Origin: Rhynchopus sp. YZ270_cl-10
Taxonomy: Eukaryota > Euglenozoa > Diplonemea > Diplonemida > Diplonemidae
Direction of reading: 5' to 3'
Assembly: GCA_964035575.1 (NCBI GenBank)
Contig: OZ037888.1
Coordinates: 496,001 to 560,000, forward strand
DNA: 64,000 nucleotides
Shown: one piece after another, positions 22,769 to 31,662 of the stretch
Position numbering within the stretch: position 1 is the stretch's first letter
How the letters are laid out: every line of letters starts with the position of its first letter
Program-made: the position numbers and the translations under genes
Notes under the pieces: model-generated
Database searches by the model: none
What the model was told of the DNA's origin: nothing
Seen by the model: only the letters and a program-made list of their open reading frames with translations

Positions 22769-23008
22769 TTTCCCCCCCCCCCTTTTTCTTCATATTGTGT
22801 TCAACGAAAAGCACGCATTTCTGCTCTCTTCCCCGTTTATCTTTCTCCCCCCCTGGGTTTTGTTATCAGAGAAGATTCAGTTTTCGTGGAGTATTTATTC
22901 TGGGTTTTACCACATTTTTTTTGTTTTTGAACAGAAGGGCATAGTAGTGTTAAAAGTCATCAGTGAATAGAGAGATTCGCAGAGACGTAGTTTATCTTCT
23001 TAGGCATG

Positions 23009-23088
23009 CAGACGAACCAAACGTTAGTCGTTTTTTTGGTTCATCGATGTTCGTCCGACGAACATCGACGAACCGATGGTTCGTCTGT
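23009..23088. mobile_element. small palindromic MITE-like element
   Basis: Ends CAGACGAACCA and TGGTTCGTCTG are inverted. The middle (GATGTTCGTC/GACGAACATC) is a second inverted repeat. The left flank TAGGCATG and right flank CATGC-like ATGCTTA are partly symmetrical. It abuts a family-C copy. Confidence 0.6.
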
Positions 23089-23098
23089 ACAGTATGCT

Positions 23099-23226
23099 TA
23101 GGGCATATCAGATGTAAACCACGAAATGGGGATAGAGGACTGCATGGTTGGGGGGTCCACCCCACGGTACACCCGGTCATTGTATCAACAGTATTGTTCA
23201 CGAGCGAGCTGTATTTCAAGTCACCT
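23099..23226 (+). repeat. dispersed repeat, family C
   Basis: GGGCATATCAGATG, AAACCACGAAATGG, GCATGGTTGGGG, CCCGGTCATTGTA, then TGTTCACGAGCGAGCTGTAT and a T-run. It is one of the two longest copies. Confidence 0.85.
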
Positions 23227-23606
23227 TTTTTTTCTCCCTCTCTCTAAGGATATTCTTTTGCTTTCCATTGTGGATGCTGTCGTATATTAACTTCTCTACA
23301 ATGTAATAGTTCCATTTTTCCGTCTTTCGTTCCCCCCTCTTTTTTTTTTTGCATTTCTCTTGTAATGTACGTTGACCACCTTCCCTTTTGCTCTCGCCCC
23401 TTTTCCCCCCCTATGAAAAGTACGTTCTTTTTATGATCCTCGAGGTTCCACTGATCCCCTGTTCGTTACCTGAGTGGATGTGGGGTGGGGTGGGGGGGGA
23501 TGTGGCGGAAGCACCGCGAAACGGAGATAAGGGAGGTGACGCTGAGTGTTGGTTGACCATTATCAAAGTTTCGAAAAAAAAAAAAAAAAAAAAGGAAACT
23601 AGTAAT

Positions 23607-23652
23607 CGTGGAGCAAACTCTAGGTGGCTACACTAATACAACCAAGTTTTCA
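23607..23652 (+). repeat. dispersed hairpin repeat, family B
   Basis: GTGGAGC pairs with GGCTACAC across a CTCTAG loop region. Then TAATACAACCAAG, TTTTC and an A-run. Confidence 0.75.
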
Positions 23653-23704
23653 TAAAAAAAAATAATATACCTTTGAAATCCATTAGCCTTCGGGCGACTT
23701 TGTT

Positions 23705-23742
23705 GTACAGAACCCGTCCTCGGACAGGTGATTGTCGAAACT
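23705..23742 (+). repeat. dispersed hairpin repeat, family D
   Basis: ACAGA, stems ACC/GGT and GTCC/GGAC, then the invariant tail GATTGTCG and an A-run. Confidence 0.7.
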
Positions 23743-23884
23743 GCAAAAAAAAAAAAAAAACAAACTAACAGCAAACTATGCTCACATTCTGCTACATATG
23801 AAAGACCAGACAGGTCTGGGGGTGATTATTTTGTTATTTATAGATACCCCCCCCCTTCACTCCCTATCCCCATGGATATCCCGA

Positions 23885-23930
23885 CATTGAGTACAGAACC
23901 CACTTCTTGGGTGATTGTCGACACTATTTT
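23885..23930 (+). repeat. dispersed hairpin repeat, family D
   Basis: ACATTGAGTACAGA, stem ACCCA/TGGGT around CTTCT, then GATTGTCGACAC. Confidence 0.75.
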
Positions 23931-24470
23931 GAAAAAATGGAACTCATCCTTGAGTCTCCTCAAAAAAACCAACAAGCAAAACAAAAACCAACAAGCAAAC
24001 CCTCCTCGAAAAAAGAAGCCCAAATGTACCCAAAGAATTGAGAGAGAAAAAAAATAAATGTGGAAAAAAAAATAATGAAAAGAAAACACCAACGAAGTAG
24101 CGAGTCACAGAATATTCCAAAAAAAGCACTGCAATTTTTATTTTTATTTTGGGTATTTGTGTATCTGTGAGGGATTGTAGAGGGTTAGTGGGTACCCCCC
24201 TTTTTTTTTTCACCCTCACCCTCACTCCCCCTTTTTTTTCCTGTTTCAGTATTACTAAACATAAGATTTTTTTTTTCCTGTAATTTTTTTCCACCCTCTC
24301 CCCAGCTCCCCTCCTCTCTCCCTCATGGGCCCCCCCTTTTTTTTTTGTGTGTTTAAGTTTCTTCGCCCAACCCCCCCGCTCATTTCCCCATAAGACTTCC
24401 CTCCCATCGATACAACAAACACGAGACAAACCTCTTCTCTCCCCCCCTTTTTTTTTTAAATCTATATCAA

Positions 24471-24538
24471 CCACCTGATTTTTTACCCCACGTATAGGCG
24501 CGTATACGGTCCTATACGTGGGGTAAAAAATCAGGTGG
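24471..24538. mobile_element. perfect palindrome, 28-bp arms with a 12-base spacer
   Basis: Arms at 24471-24498 and 24511-24538 are perfectly complementary and begin CCACCTGATTTTTTACC. The shape fits a very small foldback/MITE element; no target duplication is certain. Confidence 0.75.
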
Positions 24539-24639
24539 ATCAGGTGAAAATGGAGGACAGTACGGTTGCGGTTTACCCACGGTGCACTGATCATGTACCC
24601 ACGCTGTTCTGCAAAACTGACTCCTTTTTTCGCGAGGGT

Positions 24640-24769
24640 AGGGCATATCAGATGTAAACCACGAAATGGATTGTAGGACTTGCATGGTTGGGGGTCCACG
24701 GTACACCCCCGGTCATTGTACCAAAGGTACACTGTTCACAGAGAGGGGCTGTTGGATTTCAAGCCAACC
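24640..24769 (+). repeat. dispersed repeat, family C (near consensus)
   Basis: All family-C blocks are present in order: GGGCATATCAGATG, AAACCACGAAATGG, GCATGGTTGGGG, GTACCAAAGGTACACTG and CAGAGAGG, ending in a long T-run. Confidence 0.85.
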
Positions 24770-24916
24770 TTTTTTTTTTGCGCTCTTTCATGGATCCCAA
24801 AACCATGGCTGTTATCCCATCTAAAATCTAACGCTTTCTTTTTAAGGTGATGTACGTGTTACACCCTTTAGTGCTTACTGTTTGTGTTAATAATTAGTAA
24901 GTATATGAACGTATTA

Positions 24917-24955
24917 AGGTGACTAATCACGAGAGGCTTAGTATCATCTTACAAA
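24917..24955 (+). repeat. dispersed hairpin repeat, family A
   Basis: GGTGACTAATC, loop ACGAGAG, GCTTAG, then TATCATCTTACAAAC. It lies about 100 bases upstream of the Rho gene. Confidence 0.75.
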
Positions 24956-25057
24956 CGTTTCTTCTTTTTTGTCACCCCTTCCCTTATGTCCCATTCAGAA
25001 AAAGTATACACAAAGGGAATAGCTTTATAAGCTTCGGGGAGAACAAAAGGAGTGTCG

Positions 25058-26067
25058 ATGGCAGCGGCCCCAGCACCTGTAGCTGAAAAGCCGGCAAAGA
25101 TTGTGATCATAGGTGATGGAGCCGTCGGGAAGACTAGTCTGCTGTGGCGATGGGCGAAGCGTGAGTTCAAACCGGAGCACGAGCCGACCGTGTTCGAAAA
25201 CTACTCTACCGCAGTACCGATCTCAGGTGTGAACGGCGCACGCCAACAGAAGCTAACACTCTGGGACACCGGCGGCCAAGAAACATTTGACAAGCTGAGA
25301 CAACTCAGTTACCACAACACGAACGTATGAATTCCTTTTTTTATTATTATTTTATACCTACAAGCATAGCTCAAAGGAGAAATGGTATCCTCAGATACGG
25401 TCGCCAATCACCCCCCCTCCAACAAGGGTAATTGAATCGAAGAAACCTTTTTTCCTTTTACTCTGTCAGCGTTACTATTTTTAAAGCAACACGATATCTG
25501 TACACGAGGAATCTTTCCACTTTAAACACCCTCCTATTTGATGACCCTCCTACCCAACCCTTGTATCCAACCTCATATTGGAAAGATACCACCCGCAATG
25601 CACCTTACCTTTACAATACAGATCTTCATAATCTGCTTCAGTCTGGATGACAGAATATCGTATGAGAATGTGACAAACGTGTGGCACCCTGAGATCCTGC
25701 CGCACCTGCAGGCAGCGCAGGCTAGCAGTAATGGTGAGACGCCTTCACAGCCGGCAAGGATAATTCTGGTGGGCACTAAAGTGGACCTCCGAGAAGCGGA
25801 CAGTGCAGGCGACTCCTCACAGTTCGTTGCAGCGGAGGAGGGGAGCAAGCTTGCGGGCGACATCCACGCGGATACATACATAGAATGTTCCGCGAAAATG
25901 GAGAAAAACGTGAAGAAAGTCTTTGACGAAGCAGTGCGTGCATTCCTCAAGGTATGGATTCTCAACAAAGGAACAACACCAACCCTTATGACGAAGTTTC
26001 TATTTCAAAAAAATGGGTGAAATATTCGTCATTTTTTTTGTAGCCCAACTTCTATCCTGTACAATAG
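25058..26067 (+). CDS. Rho-family small GTPase (three exons), no CAAX box seen
   Basis: Exons 25058-25324, 25622-25951 and 26044-26067 give 206 residues in phase 0. G1 is GDGAVGKT, switch I contains PTVFENY (Rho signature), G3 is WDTGGQE (usually DTAGQE), G4 is TKVD, and ECSAK is G5. These proteins switch actin and membrane dynamics between GDP and GTP forms. Introns begin GTATGA and GTATGG; intron 1 carries a minus-strand D-related hairpin. The last exon is short (PNFYPVQ), and the predicted protein lacks the C-terminal CAAX that normally anchors Rho proteins. Either the third exon is misassigned, or this is an unprenylated Rho. The region between switch regions and G5 is slightly shorter than in Rac1. 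Confidence 0.85.
25371..25440 (-). repeat. dispersed hairpin repeat related to family D, minus strand (in Rho intron 1)
   Basis: Read on the minus strand, ACCC...GGGT is followed by GATTGGCGACC and then a second hairpin, GTATC/GATAC. A second member lies at 58985. GATTGGCG differs from the D tail GATTGTCG by one base. Confidence 0.6.
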
Positions 26068-26109
26068 CGAGATTGTGATTAGGTGATTAAGACAGAGGGA
26101 GGAGGTAGG

Positions 26110-26217
26110 CAGTGGCTGTAATTTGTGATAATTGCTCATCATAATACATAATACACATCAATACAGCTGTATTGTGATGTGTATTATGATGGACAATTAA
26201 CGCAAATACAGCCACCA
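26110..26217. mobile_element. palindromic MITE-like element inserted in a family-A copy
   Basis: Ends GTGGCTGTA and TACAGCCAC are inverted; long internal arms include TCATCATAATACA and its complement. Flanking sequence splits a family-A copy: AGGTGATTAAGAC lies on the left, GGCTTAGGTCCATCCTCACA on the right. GGGAGGAGG/GAGAGGAGG at the two edges may be the target duplication. It is homologous, in inverse orientation, to the element at 28000. Confidence 0.65.
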
Positions 26218-26545
26218 CCAGGAGAGGAGGGGCTTAGGTCCATCCTCACAAAATTTCCGTTTTATTCTTCAGACGATGCTAACGGTAGGTGACTACCTAA
26301 GCTATAACATATATTTTCTATTTTTATATTTGACCCAAAAAAAAAATTTGAACTCCACACCCAACAGCCACCCCCATCGCTTGTGACAAAGAAAAATGGT
26401 AGATCGTGTACGATACTGTGATCCCCTTTTCCATCGGAGGCTTTTTTCTTTTTTTTAATTTTTCCCTCCATTTTTTTCTCCTTCTTTGAGGAGAACAGGG
26501 TTCAGGGCAATGTGTGGAGGTGCTGGTATTTCATGGGAGCACCTT

Positions 26546-26674
26546 AATGGTGGTAGTATTGTGATGGGAGCCCATTGGAATACGCAAAATACAGCAAAAT
26601 ACATCACAATACACGTGTATTGTGTATTTTGAGGTATTTTGCGTATTCCAATGGGCTCCCATCACACCACCATT
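26546..26674. mobile_element. palindromic MITE-like element, 129 bp
   Basis: AATGGTGG at the left pairs with CCACCATT at the right, and GTGATGGGAGCCCATTGGAA with its exact complement. A TATTTTG-rich core separates the arms. The left arm has six extra bases. Ends resemble those at 28000 (GGTGG, then TATTGTGAT). Confidence 0.7.
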
Positions 26675-26695
26675 GGGTGGGCCCCCCTTTTTTTA

Positions 26696-26735
26696 AAGAT
26701 GACTAAGCAAAGAGAGGCTTGGCTTTATCTAACCA
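26696..26735 (+). repeat. dispersed hairpin repeat, family A
   Basis: GATGA, stem CTAAGC/GCTTGG (one T-G wobble), loop AAAGAGAG, then CTTTATCTAACCAA. Confidence 0.65.
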
Positions 26736-27000
26736 ACCCTTTTTTTTTTAATCTCTTTTCTTTACTTTTGTGACATAGTGACTCCGCACATAGTGACCCT
26801 ATTGGCGGCTTCATTTCCAACTTGCGAATGCGCCCATGAGATCCGGGCTTCTCCCCCCCCTCGTCCCCCTCCCGATAGTTTGGTTCTGGGAAGGTCAAAT
26901 ACAAGCCCCCTATTGGGGTGTCCCTTTTATTTAACTCCCCAAATTTTCCAAAAAAAAAAAAAAAAAAAAAAAAAATGGAAAAAAAAAAAACATTGAGCAT

Positions 27001-27040
27001 ACCCTAGCCCCACCAAGGGTGGGAAATTAGGCGATTGTCG
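27001..27040 (+). repeat. dispersed hairpin repeat, family D
   Basis: Outer CCTA/TAGG and an inner CCCAC/GTGGG hairpin precede CGATTGTCG and an A-run. Confidence 0.65.
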
Positions 27041-27512
27041 AAAAAAAAGAGAAAAAAAAAGGGGGAAAAATAGTGGTGGTGGTGAAATTTGTCAGGACGA
27101 GGCAGGTCCTTTTTTTTTGGGGGTGGAGTGTGTGAGTGAGTGCGACGTTTTATTCTATTATTCGAGGACCTTCCCCCCCCCCCCCCCCTCTTCGGGTGCT
27201 GTGATTATTGTAGATAAGCACGTTGTCGTGCGTGGTAATGTGGTGACGCAAAGAAGGAAAAAAAAAAAATTATGCGCTATACTACGGCGCAACACTTAGG
27301 CAAAAAGAAACGAAAAAAAAAAAACAAAAAAAATAATCCCATTTTACCTTTTACAACATTTATCCCGTTGTCCCCACTTCGAGTGTCATTACCTTATCTT
27401 TCGGCATGTCTCTATTTTGTCTTTTTTTTTTTGTTATGGGGGTGAAGGGTGAAGGGTGAGGGGGTGGGATGGGGGGGTTTTTTTTGACTGCGGCTCCAGC
27501 TTTATTTTTTCA

Positions 27513-27551
27513 AAGGTGACTAAGCACGAGAGGCTCAGGTCATCTCATAAA
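27513..27551 (+). repeat. dispersed hairpin repeat, family A
   Basis: AGGTGACTAAGC, loop ACGAGAG, GCTCAG, then GTCATCTCATAAACC and a T-run. Confidence 0.75.
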
Positions 27552-27899
27552 CCCCTTTTTTTTTCCTCTCTTTGTAACATCTGCACAGAACCATTTTTGT
27601 CTCTTTTTTTTCTCGACATATTTGTCAACCCTGCATATGAGGCACAAAAGGAAGACACAGATATTGCACAAGGAGGCCTTAAGCTGCTATATAACCAGCT
27701 TTTTTGCCACCTACTTTTACCCTCCCCCTTTACCCTCCCCCCCGTGAAGAAGCTGGATACGGAATGCACTTTTGTTTTGAAAAGAAATTCATTTTCTTTT
27801 CCTTATTACTCTAAAACCCCCTCCCGTGAATAAACGGGCTAATCTGGGATCATTTTTTCCCTCAGAGACTCGTGTATGCGTGTGCAAAACCCCCTCTGC

Positions 27900-27997
27900 T
27901 AAGCACACCCCACCCCAAAGGCGAATTTATATTCACCCTATATTCGGATCCGAATATAGGGTGAATACGAATTCGCCTTTGGGGTGGGGTATGCTTA
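27900..27997. mobile_element. near-perfect 98-bp palindrome
   Basis: The arms run from TAAGCA at 27900 to TGCTTA at 27997 and meet at CGGATCCG. Only one or two bases per arm are unpaired. It lies immediately before another palindrome at 28000. It is either a small foldback element or a cruciform-forming site. Confidence 0.75.
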
Positions 27998-27999
27998 GT

Positions 28000-28115
28000 G
28001 GTGGCGGTATTGTGATAATTGTCCATCATAATACACAGCACAGTACAACTGTATTGTGATGTGTATTATGTATTATGATGGGCAGTTTATCAGTTTATCA
28101 CAATACAGCTACCAC
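28000..28115. mobile_element. palindromic MITE-like element (same family as 26110)
   Basis: GGTGGCGGTATTGTGATAA at the left mirrors the TTATCACAATACAGCTACC end at the right. The core contains ATCATAATACA and its complement. The minus strand aligns with the element at 26110, including a flanking AGGTAGG. Confidence 0.65.
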
Positions 28116-28368
28116 CTACCTCCTCTCTCTACTCTCTCATGCTTGAAGGATTCTCAGAAGGCTCACTGTGACACTGTTCAATAACCGCTTTTGGAAGAAA
28201 AAAAAGAAAAACAGCTTTTTTGTTGTAAACTCTGATGACAAAATGCTTGAGTCTTACTACCTACGGAAAGCGTGGGCATGTATGGAACAAAAAAAAAGAA
28301 AAAAAAACAATAGAAAAAAAAACCCTGTGGGGTTATGGTTGATAACCAACCAATTATAACTGAACTTT

Positions 28369-28406
28369 ACCCTCCCATCCCCCAGGTGTAAAGTGATTGT
28401 CGTCAT
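28369..28406 (+). repeat. dispersed hairpin repeat, family D
   Basis: Stem ACTTTAC/GTAAAGT, fully changed from other copies but fully paired, then the tail GATTGTCG. Confidence 0.7.
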
Positions 28407-28430
28407 GAAGAAGCGACACCGTTGCCCCCC

Positions 28431-28461
<31 letters not shown>

Positions 28462-28573
28462 GCCCACACACTTTCGCGTGCAGTGATTTTGTTATGTATT
28501 TGCGTGCTCGCTTGCACCCCACCACCACTGAAGGCCCCCCCCCCCCACTTCCTTCGTATTCCCAAAAGATGAA

Positions 28574-28612
28574 GGTGTAGATTGCACGAAGGTGGCAACT
28601 GCTACATTATTC
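28574..28612 (+). repeat. dispersed hairpin repeat, family B2 (diverged)
   Basis: GTGTAGATTGC, loop ACGAAGGTG, GCAACTGCTACA. The inner TTGC/GCAA stem is kept. Confidence 0.6.
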
Positions 28613-28720
28613 GAAGAAAAAAAAAAAATGCAAAAAAAAAAAAAAAACCAAAAACAAGAAAGTGACAGTTCTGAGGCTAACCCAAGAAAAAAGATACAAA
28701 AAAAAAAACAAAAAAAATAT

Positions 28721-28768
28721 AGTGGAGTTCATCTTCGGGTGTCTACACTAAAACAACCAAGTTTTCAA
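28721..28768 (+). repeat. dispersed hairpin repeat, family B
   Basis: AGTGGAG, inner stem CATC/GGTG with a TTCG tetraloop, TCTACACTAAAACAACCAAG, TTTTC and an A-run. Confidence 0.8.
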
Positions 28769-29854
28769 AAAAAAAAAAAAACAAAATGAAGAAGAATGCG
28801 ATTTGGGAAGCATGAATTCCCCCCCTCTTTTTTTTTTTTTGTGGATGTGTGTTTGAAAAAATCAATTATGAGTAAATACTGTGGAAAATGTTAGCCCCGA
28901 TGATCGGGAGGGGAGTGATTCCTTTTTTTTTTCCCCCCTTTTCTTGCATCTTATCTGTTCGCTGTCTTGCCTCTGATGTTCGCAAAAAAAAAAAAAAAAA
29001 GTAATGAGGGGAAAAAAGGTGTACCGAAGCTCCCCCCGGGTATACACGAATGCAATTTTTTATTTTTTTTTTTAAATAGGAAGGTTGTGAGTTTATTGCA
29101 AAAAGTATTGTTCCATGGGGGTCATTTGTTACCTTTCACCATGCGTAAATGTATTGAGAGAGTGTTAAATGCCCATCTCTCTGTAGGTAGAGCTACCCAA
29201 TATATTTTTTACGCGCACGTTCTTGCATATTTTTTTTTTCCTCTTTCTTTTTCTTGAATTTGAGATGTTGTTGTGTTGCAAGGAACATTCATATTTCATT
29301 TTTTTCTCTTTTTTTCTTTTTTTTTTTCCTCTTTTTTTTTTTTGCAATCTGTAGGGGTGTTTTAGACGTGAAACAGAATAGACAGGTGTCGCAACTGTTT
29401 AATGCTGCATATTGTGATTGTGCGTAAAATGGTTTGTTTAAAGAGATTCAAGCAAACCAGGTTTGAGGGATGGCTCTCTTGGCGCATGATTGTTCTTTCT
29501 TTGTTCGACACGTCGCAAAAAAGGAAAAAAAAAGTACTTTCATATTTTTATGTATGACTAAACGTAATAAAAAAAAACACACACTGTGGTAATGAGGGGG
29601 GTAAAGGAATTCTCTTTCAAGCGAACAATCAATAGAACACCTGTTTCCACATTCGGTATTTTATTGTGCCAGTGTGTTGTGGTGGTAAACGCATTGATTC
29701 GTACAATACGCTTTTGTCTGACCAAAACTAAACTGACAGAGAGGCATAGTTGATTTAAAAGGAATCCCTGGTGGTGTCAATCTTCTCGGAAGAAGAAGAA
29801 ATAAATTCCCCGTTTTCAAGCAAGAAAACAAAAAAGTGAGTGAACTTTTTGGAC

Positions 29855-29920
29855 AGTGGAGATTGCAACAACTGTGGCAACACAACCGAGGCAACTACAC
29901 TCCAACAATTTATCAAAAAA
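29855..29920 (+). repeat. dispersed hairpin repeat, family B2 (long form)
   Basis: AGTGGAGATTGC at the left and GCAACTACACT at the right enclose a longer loop. A TTTATC and A-run follow, and a B copy begins 15 bases later. Confidence 0.75.
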
Positions 29921-29934
29921 AGAAACGGTAGTAT

Positions 29935-29982
29935 AGTGGAGCACACTCTAGGGTGGCTACACTACTACAACCAAGTTTTCAA
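29935..29982 (+). repeat. dispersed hairpin repeat, family B
   Basis: AGTGGAGC/GCTACACT outer stem, CACT/GGTG inner stem with loop CTAG, then ACTACAACCAAG and TTTTC. Confidence 0.8.
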
Positions 29983-30230
29983 AGAAAAAAACATTTTTTT
30001 TGGTGGGAAGATTACCCTACAACTTTGAGAGAAGAACAATTTTTGAACCTTCATGTAAAAAAATAATCCAAACAAACGAAGGTAAATTATTAGACACCAC
30101 AACAATGTCAGCGACCTGTCAGTTTTGCCTTTTGGGGACACCAAATTCTTCAAAAAAAAATTAAAAAAAAAAAATGCTCTCAGCAGAACAGCCACAAAGA
30201 AAGTTTTCCAAAAAAAAAAGATCATCTTTC

Positions 30231-30296
30231 TCCCTCCTCCTCCCCCTCCTCCCCCTCCCCCTCATCATCTCTCCACCCTCATACAGCACAGACCTT
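30231..30296 (+). promoter_or_regulatory. CT-rich tract upstream of the 273-residue coiled-coil gene
   Basis: A CCTCC-type pyrimidine run ends in CCCTCATACAG, about 23 bases before the ATG. The CAG end makes a leader splice acceptor plausible. Confidence 0.4.
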
Positions 30297-30319
30297 CTTA
30301 AACGAATAATGTTAATAAG

Positions 30320-31141
30320 ATGAGTGAATCAGGTTTAGTACGAGCGAGCATTGCTGACTTGGAGGGTTTGGTGACAAAGACGAAGGCAATGCACGAGTCC
30401 ACCCGGCTCCTCCCCCCGACATCCCCTGCCGAAGACGGGGAGAGCATCTACCAACGCAAACGAGGCGAACTCCGCGCCCTTCTCCGCGACACAACACCTA
30501 TCCCAGTTGCACTGCCACCCCCTCCCCCTCCCGCTGTTCACCTTACAGTTCTGCCTCCCCCTTCCCCGGTCCCTATAGATGGATTTCCAACAGGCGTATA
30601 TGGGTCTCCTGCACGAAGGCTTCCTATCGTGGTTGCTTCGAGACAGTCAATATCTCCTATTAGACCCCAGCCTTCTGAGCGGGAGAGGGAAAACATTGAG
30701 AGACGTCTTGCATTGGAGGTTGCGGATAAGGACCGTGTGATTAAGAGTATGGAGGCCGCGTTGGGGTCGTTGCGTGAGCAGTTGGTGGCGGGCGATCATA
30801 TGGCGCGGGAGAGGGAGACTGCCTTGCAGCAGGCGAAGGATGAAATAGAGTTTCTCAGGATTGAGGTGCGTTCGCGGGATTCGCATATCCATCGTATGGA
30901 GGTGGATAAGAAGACGCGGGAGGGTGTGAACGCATTAGTGGAGGCGACGGTAGCACAGCTTTCAGCTTGTCAACAGAATATGAGAGAGGCGGGGATAGCC
31001 CTAGGGGCCCCTCCGTTGCCAGAGTTCAGTAGTGCTGCTGGTGGTGCAAGTGCGCGATCCCCGTCACCACTCAACCTCAACTCCTCCCTCCGCTACGGAC
31101 ACTCACGACATACACCCTGGGGGCCGTCCTTATTGCAATGA
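30320..31141 (+). CDS. hypothetical coiled-coil protein, 273 residues
   Basis: I do not recognise a family. The first 60 residues are polar and helical. Residues 60-120 are proline-rich (two runs of prolines, PPPPPPPAV and PPPSPVP). About 122-215 form a charged coiled coil (SERERENIERRLALEVADKD and on). The last 50 residues are Ser/Gly/Pro-rich. The ATG follows AATAAG, and an upstream pyrimidine tract ending in CAG lies about 23 bases away. Codon use shifts from C-ending to G-ending within the gene. The next gene downstream also encodes a coiled coil, but there is no evidence they work together. Confidence 0.8.
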   Translation: MSESGLVRASIADLEGLVTKTKAMHESTRLLPPTSPAEDGESIYQRKRGELRALLRDTTPIPVALPPPPPPAVHLTVLPPPSPVPIDGFPTGVYGSPARRLPIVVASRQSISPIRPQPSERERENIERRLALEVADKDRVIKSMEAALGSLREQLVAGDHMARERETALQQAKDEIEFLRIEVRSRDSHIHRMEVDKKTREGVNALVEATVAQLSACQQNMREAGIALGAPPLPEFSSAAGGASARSPSPLNLNSSLRYGHSRHTPWGPSLLQ

Positions 31142-31469
31142 ATTATATTTTTTTGAAAAGATCTATAGGGTTTGATGTATAATATGGTACAATAACACCC
31201 TCCGGAAAAGAGATATTTCTTGTAAGGAAGAGGAGGAGGAGGAGGAGGGTGAGAGACAGATATAGGCGTTCCTTGAGAGGAACAGCTTTTCGTCTACAAT
31301 GATGTTTTTATTCCCCAATTTTTTTTTCTCCAATTTTTTTTCCCCCCTGTAATTTTCTAGATACCCTTTTTGTTTTATCTTTTTTTGTGTTGTTGAAGAA
31401 AAAAAAGCTCTATTTTTCCACACATTTTTCCATTTATATGAATCTAACATTTTTCCACACAAATTTCAT

Positions 31470-31581
31470 TATCAGATGTAAACCACGAAATGGATTGTAG
31501 GATTTGCATGGTTGGGGTGTCCAGCCGGTCATACCAAAGGTACACTGTTCACGAGAGGGCTTTTGTATTTTCAACTCTACT
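31470..31581 (+). repeat. dispersed repeat, family C (just upstream of a start codon)
   Basis: ATCAGATG, AAACCACGAAATGGATTGTA, GCATGGTTGGGG, ACCAAAGGTACACTG and CACGAGAGGGCTTTTGTATT are all present. The copy ends 80 bases before the coiled-coil gene and may form part of its leader. Confidence 0.85.
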
Positions 31582-31589
31582 TTCATTTC

Positions 31590-31650
31590 CCTCTTCATCC
31601 TATCCCCCCTTCCCCCCTTTTCACAGCAACACCCTCCCCCCTCCCTTACC
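31590..31650 (+). promoter_or_regulatory. CT-rich tract upstream of the 605-residue coiled-coil gene
   Basis: Mixed C/T tract with TTTTCACAG at 31618-31626, followed by further pyrimidines to ACACAATATG. A 3' splice acceptor in the leader is possible. Confidence 0.4.
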
Positions 31651-31662
31651 CTACTACACAAT

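Larger units (their letters stand above)
22525..25057. other. gene-free repeat cluster before the Rho gene
   Basis: It holds family A (22731-22768, 24917-24955), B (23607-23652), C (23099-23226, 24640-24769) and D (23705-23742, 23885-23930) copies, plus two palindromic elements (23009-23088, 24471-24538). Long A- and T-runs separate them. No gene is supported. Confidence 0.65.
26068..30319. other. gene-free repeat cluster between Rho and the coiled-coil gene
   Basis: No gene is supported over 4.2 kb. It holds family A (26696-26735, 27513-27551), B/B2 (28574-28612, 28721-28768, 29855-29920, 29935-29982) and D (27001-27040, 28369-28406) copies, and four palindromic elements. There is a (TC)n microsatellite at 28430-28460, and A- or T-runs of 10-25 bases are frequent. 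Confidence 0.65.
31142..31662. other. intergenic region with a family-C copy
   Basis: A (GGA)n-type run at 31228-31247, T-runs, and a family-C repeat (31470-31581) lie here. A CT-rich tract (31590-31650) then runs into the next start. Confidence 0.6.
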
